64,000 nt of DNA. Source: Streptomyces lomondensis. Lineage in GTDB: Bacteria > Actinomycetota > Actinomycetes > Streptomycetales > Streptomycetaceae. This document shows, piece after piece, positions 57,960 to 64,000 of this stretch (the stretch's first letter is position 1; the number at the start of each line of letters is the position of its first letter). The DNA is taken from contig NZ_BMWC01000001.1 in NCBI RefSeq assembly GCF_014651035.1, positions 1,395,581 to 1,459,580 of the forward strand, read 5' to 3'. Under the pieces are notes generated by a model, which saw only the letters and a list, made by a program, of their open reading frames with translations, was not told the DNA's origin and ran no database searches. Made by a program: the position numbers and the translations under genes.

Positions 57960-60900
57960 GTGGCCGACCGTCTCATCGTTCGTGGAGCGCGCGAGCACAA
58001 CCTCAAGAACGTCTCGCTCGACCTCCCGCGCGACTCGCTCATCGTCTTCACGGGCCTGTCGGGGTCGGGCAAGTCCTCGCTGGCCTTCGACACGATCTTC
58101 GCCGAGGGACAGCGGCGCTACGTGGAGTCGCTCTCCTCGTACGCCCGGCAGTTCCTCGGCCAGATGGACAAGCCGGACGTCGACTTCATCGAGGGCCTCT
58201 CCCCGGCGGTCTCCATCGACCAGAAGTCGACCTCGCGCAATCCGCGCTCGACGGTCGGCACGATCACCGAGGTCTACGACTACCTGCGCCTGCTCTTCGC
58301 GCGCATCGGCAAGCCGCACTGCCCCGAGTGCGGCCGCCCCATCTCCCGCCAGTCGCCGCAGGCCATCGTCGACCGGGTCCTGGAGCTGCCCGAGGGCAGC
58401 CGCTTCCAGGTGCTGTCGCCGTTGGTGCGCGAGCGCAAGGGCGAGTTCGTCGACCTCTTCGCCGACCTCCAGACCAAGGGCTACTCCCGCGCGCGGGTGG
58501 ACGGCGAGACGATCCAGCTGTCGAACCCGCCCACGCTGAAGAAGCAGGAGAAGCACACCATCGAGGTGGTCGTCGACCGCCTCACGGTCAAGGACAGCGC
58601 CAAGCGCCGACTCACCGACTCCGTGGAGACCGCCCTCGGCCTGTCCGGCGGCATGGTCGTGCTCGACTTCGTCGACCTCCCCGAGGACGACCCCGAGCGC
58701 GAGCGCATGTACTCGGAGCACCTGTACTGCCCGTACGACGACCTGTCCTTCGAGGAGCTGGAGCCCCGCTCCTTCTCCTTCAACTCGCCCTTCGGCGCCT
58801 GCCCGGACTGCACCGGCATCGGCACGCGCATGGAGGTCGACCCGGAGCTGATCGTCCCGGACGAGGAGAAGAGCCTCGACGAGGGCGCCATCCACCCCTG
58901 GTCGCACGGCCACACCAAGGACTACTTCGGCCGCCTCATCGGCGCCCTGGCCGACGCGCTGGGCTTCCGTACGGACATCCCCTTCGCGGGCCTGCCGCAG
59001 CGCGCCAAGAAGGCCCTGCTCCACGGCCACAAGACCCAGGTCGAGGTCCGCTACCGCAACCGCTACGGCCGCGAGCGCCGGTACACCACGGCCTTCGAGG
59101 GCGCCGTCCCCTTCGTCAAGCGCCGGCACAGCGAGGCCGAGAGCGACGCCAGCCGCGAGCGCTTCGAGGGCTACATGCGCGAGGTGCCCTGCCCCACCTG
59201 TGAGGGCACGCGCCTGAAGCCGATCGTCCTGGCGGTCACGGTCATGGGCAAGTCCATCGCCGAGGTCTCCGCGATGTCGATCAGCGACTGCGCGGACTTC
59301 CTGGGCGAGCTGAAGCTCACCGCCCGCGACAAGAAGATCGCCGAGCGCGTGCTGAAGGAGGTCAACGAGCGGCTGCGGTTCCTGGTCGACGTCGGCCTGG
59401 ACTACCTCTCGCTGAACCGCGCGGCCGGCACGCTCTCCGGCGGCGAGGCCCAGCGCATCCGCCTGGCCACGCAGATCGGCTCCGGACTCGTCGGCGTCCT
59501 GTACGTCCTGGACGAGCCGTCCATCGGCCTGCACCAGCGCGACAACCACCGGCTGATCGAGACCCTGGTCCGGCTGCGCGACATGGGCAACACCCTCATC
59601 GTCGTCGAGCACGACGAGGACACCATCAAGACCGCCGACTGGATCGTCGACATCGGCCCCGGCGCCGGTGAGCACGGCGGCAAGGTCGTGCACAGCGGCT
59701 CCCTGAAGGAACTCCTCGCCAACGACGAGTCGCAGACCGGCCAGTACCTGTCCGGCAGGAAGGCCATCCCGCTGCCCGACATCCGGCGACCGCTGGACCC
59801 GTCCCGGCAGCTCACGGTGCATGGCGCCCGGGAGAACAACCTTCAGGACATCGACGTCTCGTTCCCGTTGGGCGTCTTCACCGCCGTCACCGGCGTCTCC
59901 GGCTCCGGCAAGTCGACCCTGGTCAACGACATCCTGTACACGCACCTGGCCCGCGAGCTGAACGGCGCGAGGAGCGTGCCGGGGCGGCACACGCGCGTGG
60001 ACGGCGACGACCTCGTCGACAAGGTCGTGCACGTGGACCAGTCGCCCATCGGCCGCACCCCGCGCTCCAACCCGGCGACGTACACCGGCGTCTTCGACCA
60101 CATCCGCAAGCTGTTCGCCGAGACCACCGAGGCGAAGGTCCGCGGCTACATGCCCGGCCGCTTCTCCTTCAACGTCAAGGGCGGCCGCTGCGAGAACTGC
60201 GCGGGCGACGGCACCATCAAGATCGAGATGAACTTCCTCCCGGACGTCTACGTCCCGTGCGAGGTCTGCCACGGCGCCCGGTACAACCGGGAGACCCTGG
60301 AGGTCCACTACAAGGGCAAGTCCATCGCCGAGGTCCTGAACATGCCGATCGAGGAGGCCACCGAGTTCTTCGAGGCCGTCCCCGCCATCGCCCGGCACCT
60401 CAACACGCTCAAGGACGTCGGCCTCGGTTACGTTCGCCTCGGCCAGGCCGCGACCACCCTGTCCGGCGGTGAGGCGCAGCGCGTGAAGCTCGCCAGCGAG
60501 CTGCAGAAGCGCTCCACCGGCCGCACGGTCTACGTCCTGGACGAGCCGACCACCGGTCTGCACTTCGAGGACATCAGCAAGCTGCTGAAGGTCCTGTCCG
60601 GCCTGGTCGACAAGGGCAACACGGTCATCGTCATCGAGCACAACCTCGACGTGATCAAGACCGCCGACTGGATCGTCGACATGGGCCCCGAGGGCGGCGC
60701 AGGCGGCGGCCTGCTCGTCGCCGAGGGCACGCCCGAGCAGGTCGCCGCGGTCCCGGCCAGCCACACCGGCAAGTTCCTCCGGGAGGTCCTCGGCGCCGAC
60801 CGCATCAGCGACGCGTCCTCCGTGAAGGCACCGCGCCGCACGGCGGCCAAGAAGACGGTCCCGGCACAGGCCAGCGCGACCAGGACGGTCAACAGCAGCG

Positions 60901-60971
60901 CCGCCAAGAAGACAGCCGCCAAGACCACCAAGGCCGCCGCGAAGAAGACCACGCGGACGACCAAGGGCTGA
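57960..60971 (+). CDS. uvrA: UvrABC excinuclease subunit A
   Basis: A 1003-residue damage-sensing ABC ATPase dimer subunit. It has two Walker A sites ([14 protein letters not shown] near residue 30; [14 protein letters not shown] near 645), two signatures ([26 protein letters not shown]), zinc modules ([16 protein letters not shown] with CEVCHG) and an insertion domain. The last 45 or so residues are an Ala/Lys/Thr tail with AAKKT repeats, longer than the usual UvrA end. GTG 57960 follows AAGAAAGG. It is under a damage-type promoter. Confidence 0.97.
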   Translation: MADRLIVRGAREHNLKNVSLDLPRDSLIVFTGLSGSGKSSLAFDTIFAEGQRRYVESLSSYARQFLGQMDKPDVDFIEGLSPAVSIDQKSTSRNPRSTVGTITEVYDYLRLLFARIGKPHCPECGRPISRQSPQAIVDRVLELPEGSRFQVLSPLVRERKGEFVDLFADLQTKGYSRARVDGETIQLSNPPTLKKQEKHTIEVVVDRLTVKDSAKRRLTDSVETALGLSGGMVVLDFVDLPEDDPERERMYSEHLYCPYDDLSFEELEPRSFSFNSPFGACPDCTGIGTRMEVDPELIVPDEEKSLDEGAIHPWSHGHTKDYFGRLIGALADALGFRTDIPFAGLPQRAKKALLHGHKTQVEVRYRNRYGRERRYTTAFEGAVPFVKRRHSEAESDASRERFEGYMREVPCPTCEGTRLKPIVLAVTVMGKSIAEVSAMSISDCADFLGELKLTARDKKIAERVLKEVNERLRFLVDVGLDYLSLNRAAGTLSGGEAQRIRLATQIGSGLVGVLYVLDEPSIGLHQRDNHRLIETLVRLRDMGNTLIVVEHDEDTIKTADWIVDIGPGAGEHGGKVVHSGSLKELLANDESQTGQYLSGRKAIPLPDIRRPLDPSRQLTVHGARENNLQDIDVSFPLGVFTAVTGVSGSGKSTLVNDILYTHLARELNGARSVPGRHTRVDGDDLVDKVVHVDQSPIGRTPRSNPATYTGVFDHIRKLFAETTEAKVRGYMPGRFSFNVKGGRCENCAGDGTIKIEMNFLPDVYVPCEVCHGARYNRETLEVHYKGKSIAEVLNMPIEEATEFFEAVPAIARHLNTLKDVGLGYVRLGQAATTLSGGEAQRVKLASELQKRSTGRTVYVLDEPTTGLHFEDISKLLKVLSGLVDKGNTVIVIEHNLDVIKTADWIVDMGPEGGAGGGLLVAEGTPEQVAAVPASHTGKFLREVLGADRISDASSVKAPRRTAAKKTVPAQASATRTVNSSAAKKTAAKTTKAAAKKTTRTTKG

Positions 60972-60984
60972 CGGCCCCCGCCGA

Positions 60985-61033
60985 ACGACGCGCAGTGCCC
61001 CACAGGAAACTCCTGTGGGGCACTGCGCGTCGT
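60985..61033. terminator. Perfect 23-bp stem terminator between uvrA and yceI
   Basis: Arms begin ACGACGCGCAGTGCC and close with CCACAGGA, a 3-base AAC loop, then the exact complement (61011-61033). It serves both convergent genes. Confidence 0.92.
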
Positions 61034-61040
61034 CGTACGG

Positions 61041-61598
61041 TCAGGCGTCCTTCGGCTCCACGAACTGCATGTCGAGCTGGATCTTCACCACTTCGCCGAG
61101 CAGTCCGGGGGCGAAGTCGAGCCCGAAGTCGCTGCGCCGGATCTCACCCGTCGCCTCGAACCCGGCGTGCCGGCTGCCGTCCATGGGGACGTCGACCAGC
61201 CCGCCGAACTCCACGGCGAGCGTCACCGGGCGGGTCACGTCGCCGATCGTCAGCTCGCCCTCCATGGTCCAGTCCTCGCCCGCGCCCGACACCCGCGTCG
61301 AGCGGTACGTCATCGTCGGGCGCTTCGCGACGTCGAGCAGGTCGGAGGCGCGGACGTGCGCGTCCCGGTCGGCGTTGCCGGTGTTGACCGAGGCCAGGTC
61401 GACCGTCGCGGAGACCCGCACGTCCTCGACCCGTTCCCCGACGAACAGTTCGGCCTCCAGCCGCTCGAAGCGCCCCCGCACCTTGGCGATGCCCAGGTGA
61501 CGGATGGTGAAGTTCACGGAGGAGTGGAACGGGTCGAGGGCCCACTGCCCCGGAGCGAGCGGCAGGGGAGTGGCGGCGGTGGCGGTGTCATTCGTCAT
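61041..61598 (-). CDS. YceI-family lipid-binding protein
   Basis: A 185-residue lipocalin-like beta-barrel protein: WALDPFHSSVNFTIRHLGIA, VDLASVNTGNADRDAHVRA, SDFGLDFAPGLLGEVVKIQ. YceI proteins bind isoprenoid chains. No signal peptide is seen, so it is cytosolic, as in most actinobacterial copies. The ATG at 61598 follows GGAGG closely; a GTG three codons earlier is possible. It is divergent from the XRE gene at 61700. Confidence 0.92.
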   Translation of the reverse strand: MTNDTATAATPLPLAPGQWALDPFHSSVNFTIRHLGIAKVRGRFERLEAELFVGERVEDVRVSATVDLASVNTGNADRDAHVRASDLLDVAKRPTMTYRSTRVSGAGEDWTMEGELTIGDVTRPVTLAVEFGGLVDVPMDGSRHAGFEATGEIRRSDFGLDFAPGLLGEVVKIQLDMQFVEPKDA

Positions 61599-61699
61599 GC
61601 CCTCCACCCTGAGGGCTGCGCGGCCCGTGAGGGAGACCGGCCGGAGCCTGGTAGTGACGGGGCCACCCTCCGCGCTCGCGGGCGCTGTACGTTCGGCGG

Positions 61700-62563
61700 G
61701 TGAGCGACAACGAGTTGGGCACGTACCTGCGCACCTGGCGCGAAGCCGTCACCCCCGCCGAGGCCGGCCTGCCCACGGGACCGCGGCGGCGCACCCCGGG
61801 CCTGCGGCGCGCCGAGCTGGCCACGCTGGCCGGCATCAGCGTCGAGTACCTCACCCGGCTGGAACAGGGCCGCGACCGCAACCCGTCCGCCCAGGTGCTC
61901 GGCGCCCTCGCCGACGCCCTGAACCTGTCTCTCGGCGACCGGATCCTGCTGCGCCGCCTGACCAAGGAGGCGGACGGCGGCGACCCGCTGCTCTGCGCGG
62001 CGGCCCCGACGCTCAGCCGCACGGCGCGCCCCACCGTACGGGCCGTACTGGACCGCCTGGAGCCGGCCCCCGCCGTGGTGGTCAACTGGATCGGCGACGT
62101 CCTCGCCCACACGGCCGGGTACGACCGGCTGGTCGGCCCCATCGGCCTGCTCGACGACGAGCGGCCCAACCTGCTCCGGTACCTGTTCACCGACGAGCGG
62201 GCACGCACCGCCTACCGCGACTGGGACAAGGTGGCCGACGACCTCGTCGCCCGGCTCCGGCACGGCGTGCCCCTCCGGGACCCGTACCTCGCCCAGCTGG
62301 CCGACGAGCTGACCGTGACGGCCGGGGCGGAGTTCGCCGACCGGTTCGCCGATCTGACCACGACACCCCGGCGGACGGGCTCCCAGCACCTCGAGCACCC
62401 GGAGGCCGGTTCCCTGCGACTGCTGCACGAGACGCTCGCCCTCCCCGACGAGGGACAGCGCCTCATCGTCCACCTGCCCGCGGACGACGCCACGGCCGCG
62501 GCCCTGGACCGCCTCGACGGCCGCCGCCCCGGCGCGCTGCGGGCGGTGGAGGACACCGGCTGA
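61700..62563 (+). CDS. XRE regulator with MmyB-like ligand domain
   Basis: A 287-residue protein. An N-terminal helix-turn-helix (about residues 4-75: LGTYLRTWREAVTPAEAGLP; RTPGLRRAELATLAGISVEYLTR in outline) precedes the MmyB-like PAS-type domain (VVVNWIGDVLAHTAGYDRLV; RPNLLRYLFTDERARTAYRDW). Family members bind fatty acids or related ligands and control adjacent genes. GTG 61700 is divergent from YceI, a probable target. The 3' end, with its stop, is duplicated in tandem. Confidence 0.9.
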   Translation: MSDNELGTYLRTWREAVTPAEAGLPTGPRRRTPGLRRAELATLAGISVEYLTRLEQGRDRNPSAQVLGALADALNLSLGDRILLRRLTKEADGGDPLLCAAAPTLSRTARPTVRAVLDRLEPAPAVVVNWIGDVLAHTAGYDRLVGPIGLLDDERPNLLRYLFTDERARTAYRDWDKVADDLVARLRHGVPLRDPYLAQLADELTVTAGAEFADRFADLTTTPRRTGSQHLEHPEAGSLRLLHETLALPDEGQRLIVHLPADDATAAALDRLDGRRPGALRAVEDTG

Positions 62564-62608
62564 GGCACTTTGCGCGCTGCGGGCGGTGGAGGACACCGGC
62601 TGAGGCAC
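62532..62608. repeat. 40-bp tandem duplication of the XRE gene 3' end, including its stop codon
   Basis: The segment starting GCGCGCTGCGGGCGGTGG and ending GGCTGAGGCAC occurs at 62532-62568 and again, unchanged, at 62572-62608. Confidence 0.93.
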
Positions 62609-62646
62609 CTCGGCGGACCGCGGCCGCGCGGGAGGCCCCGTACCCG

Positions 62647-63552
62647 TCAGCCGTCCAGTTCGTGCGCGTACGGCGGCTCGGCCCCCGCGCGCGAGCACGT
62701 GATCGCCGCCGCCCGGGCCGCGAAGCCCAGCAGCTCCGCCCAGCCGTCCGCCCCCAGGGCGGCCAGTGCCCGGGCGCTGAGCGCGTCCCGCGCCGCGAGT
62801 CCGTGCAGCAGGGCCGCGTTCACCGTGTCGCCCGCGCCGATCGTGTCCACGACGTCCACCCGCTCGCCCGGCACCGCGTACTCGCCGTCGGCGGTGAAGG
62901 CGGTCAGCCCGTCGCCGCCCCGGGTGATCACGACCGCCGCCGGTCCGGCCGTCAGCCACTCCTGGGGCGTGCCGCCGAGCCACCGGGCGTCCTCCTCGGA
63001 CAGCTTCAGCAGCGTCACCGACGGCAGCCAGTTCTTGAACCGCGCCCGGTAGGCGTCCGCGTCCGGGATCAGCCCGGCCCTGATGTTCGGGTCGAGCGCG
63101 GTGAACACGCCTTGCGCGGCCGCCGAGCGCATCAGCTCCTCGTACGCGCTCGCCCCCGGCTCCAGCACCAGCGAGCAGGTCCCGAAGGAGACCGCGCGCG
63201 TGTCGTCCGGCAACACGGAGGGCGCCGCGAACAGCCGGTCCGCCGTCCCCTCGACGTAGAAGGAGTACGCCGCCGAGCCGTCCTCGCCGACCGTGGCGAC
63301 GGCGAGCGTCGTCGGCTCGGTGCCGCGCTGCACCGGTGACACGTCCACCCCGGTCTCGCGCAGCCGGTCCAGCAGGGCCTCCCCGAAGGCGTCGTACGAC
63401 ACCCGGGAGCAGAAGGCGGCGGGGGAGCCGAGGCGGCCCAGCGCCACCGCCGTGTTGTACGGGCCGCCGCCGAGCGCCGGCTGAAGGGCCGCCAGGGCGC
63501 CCGCGCCCTGCGGTACCAGGTCGATCAGTGCCTCACCGGCGACGACGATCAC
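62647..63552 (-). CDS. PfkB-family sugar kinase (fructokinase-like)
   Basis: A 301-residue ribokinase-family kinase: IVVAGEALIDLVPQGAG and ALGGGPYNTAVALGRLG at the N-terminus, LDPNIRAGLIPD, LLKLSEEDARWLGG, and the catalytic DTIGAGDTVNAALLHG with the base Asp. Similar proteins are annotated as fructokinase. The GTG at 63552 overlaps the TGA of the LacI gene (GTGA) and AAGGA lies upstream, so the regulator and kinase form an operon. Confidence 0.9.
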   Translation of the reverse strand: MIVVAGEALIDLVPQGAGALAALQPALGGGPYNTAVALGRLGSPAAFCSRVSYDAFGEALLDRLRETGVDVSPVQRGTEPTTLAVATVGEDGSAAYSFYVEGTADRLFAAPSVLPDDTRAVSFGTCSLVLEPGASAYEELMRSAAAQGVFTALDPNIRAGLIPDADAYRARFKNWLPSVTLLKLSEEDARWLGGTPQEWLTAGPAAVVITRGGDGLTAFTADGEYAVPGERVDVVDTIGAGDTVNAALLHGLAARDALSARALAALGADGWAELLGFAARAAAITCSRAGAEPPYAHELDG

Positions 63553-64000
63553 GACGGGGTTCCTTTCTCGGACGGGCAGCCGCACGAAGTGCGGTGGACG
63601 AAGGTGCAGGGCAGCCGCACGGTCCGGGCGGGCCGGTCCGGCTCGTCGAGACGCTCCAGGAGCACGCGTACGGCCCGGGCGCCGATGTCTTTGCTGGGCT
63701 GCGCGATCGCGGTGAGCCGGGGCGCGAACAGATCCGCCCAGGCGAAGTCGTCGAAGCAGCACAGCGCGAGGTCGCCCGGCACGGACAGGCCGTGGGCGCG
63801 CAGGGCCCGCAGCGCCCCGATGGTCATGGCGTTGTTGCCGGTGACCAGCGCGGTGGGCGGCGCGGCGAGGGACAGCAGCTCCGCGGTCGCCTGCTCGGCG
63901 CCGGCCGATTCCGAGTCGCCGTGCACCAGGAGCCGCTCGTCGTACGGCAGGCCCGCGAACGCGAGACCGCTGCGGTAGCCCATGATCCGCTCGCTCGTGG
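63549..64000 (-). CDS. LacI-family regulator (5' part outside the window)
   Basis: The 150 C-terminal residues of a LacI/GalR ligand-binding domain: MGYRSGLAFAGLPYDERLL, ALVTGNNAMTIGALRALRAH, VPGDLALCCFDDFAWADLF, and AIAQPSKDIGARAVRVLLERL. The frame runs on past the window edge. It is coupled to the sugar kinase by a GTGA overlap, so it probably represses this sugar-use operon. Confidence 0.92.
   Translation of the reverse strand, partial: TSERIMGYRSGLAFAGLPYDERLLVHGDSESAGAEQATAELLSLAAPPTALVTGNNAMTIGALRALRAHGLSVPGDLALCCFDDFAWADLFAPRLTAIAQPSKDIGARAVRVLLERLDEPDRPARTVRLPCTFVHRTSCGCPSEKGTPS

Noticed and set aside
57939..60764. A 941-codon open frame antisense to uvrA, and similar long antisense frames elsewhere (for example 42626-44326 and 11354-12715)
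   Set aside because: High GC in third positions opens antisense frames; their composition is Gly/Asp/Val/Arg-rich with no motifs and the opposite strand carries clear conserved proteins.

Overview
The window is high-GC actinobacterial chromosome, almost certainly Streptomyces. Third codon positions are nearly all G or C, GTG starts and GTGA/ATGA stop-start overlaps are common, and the families are typical of the genus (DUF397 with an XRE regulator, DUF574 methyltransferase, mycothiol-dependent maleylpyruvate isomerase fold, TerD duplications). The uvrB-terD-terC-aroQ-uvrA order looks like chromosomal core. I see no tRNA, rRNA or CRISPR array.

Layout. 1-3.1 kb: small hypothetical, acyltransferase, methyltransferase and DoxX genes. 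3.1-5.15 kb: a complete IS5-family element that carries a MerR regulator behind its transposase, inserted in CTAG between two convergent stop codons. 5.1-9.8 kb: two divergent regulator/target pairs (TetR/oxidoreductase; winged-helix regulator/S4 protein and an MFS exporter with a TTA codon), each with a visible palindromic operator. 9.9-14.7 kb: family-5 uracil-DNA glycosylase, then a GntR regulator, NCS1 permease, Asp/Glu (hydantoin-type) racemase, hexapeptide protein and RidA, probably a nucleobase or hydantoin uptake locus. 14.8-15.5 kb: a nucleotidyltransferase gene whose blocks are all present but scrambled. 15.5-22.8 kb: expansin, FUSC transporter, methyltransferase, endonuclease-fold protein, a frameshifted amidohydrolase and a DUF899 protein. 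22.8-28.6 kb: ABC exporter, a repeat array, an anti-sigma-like ATPase pair divergent from an XRE/DUF397 pair, and a DUF574 methyltransferase. 28.6-37.3 kb: MocR/AhpD-like pair, orphan gltD, DUF1772, DUF2293, uridine-kinase-like, CBS, CorA and methyltransferase genes. 37.5-39.4 kb: pseudouridine catabolism (psuG-psuK). 40-45.5 kb: ogt, GDPD, MHYT, uvrB and terD. 45.6-51.7 kb: TerD fusion, TerC under a Mn2+ riboswitch, Ca2+/H+ antiporter and MHS transporter. 51.8-57.7 kb: S66 peptidase, aroQ, polar amino-acid ABC transporter, metallo-hydrolase and maleylpyruvate isomerase-like genes. 57.9-64 kb: uvrA, YceI, an XRE regulator, a sugar kinase and a partial LacI regulator.

How genes work together. 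The strongest regulatory theme is DNA damage. ogt, uvrB, terD and uvrA are each preceded by TTGTCAGTG-N8-TANNNT, or one mismatch from it in terD. This is the RecA-independent (PafBC-type) damage promoter of actinobacteria, and it links direct repair, excision repair and the Ter stress module. A second theme is metals: terC sits behind a yybP-ykoY (Mn2+) riboswitch whose 3' P1 strand is the exact complement of the terC Shine-Dalgarno region, so the ON/OFF mechanism can be read from the sequence. A third is genome wear: short tandem duplications at gene 3' ends, several including the stop codon, a scrambled gene, a frameshifted gene and a 3' gene remnant.
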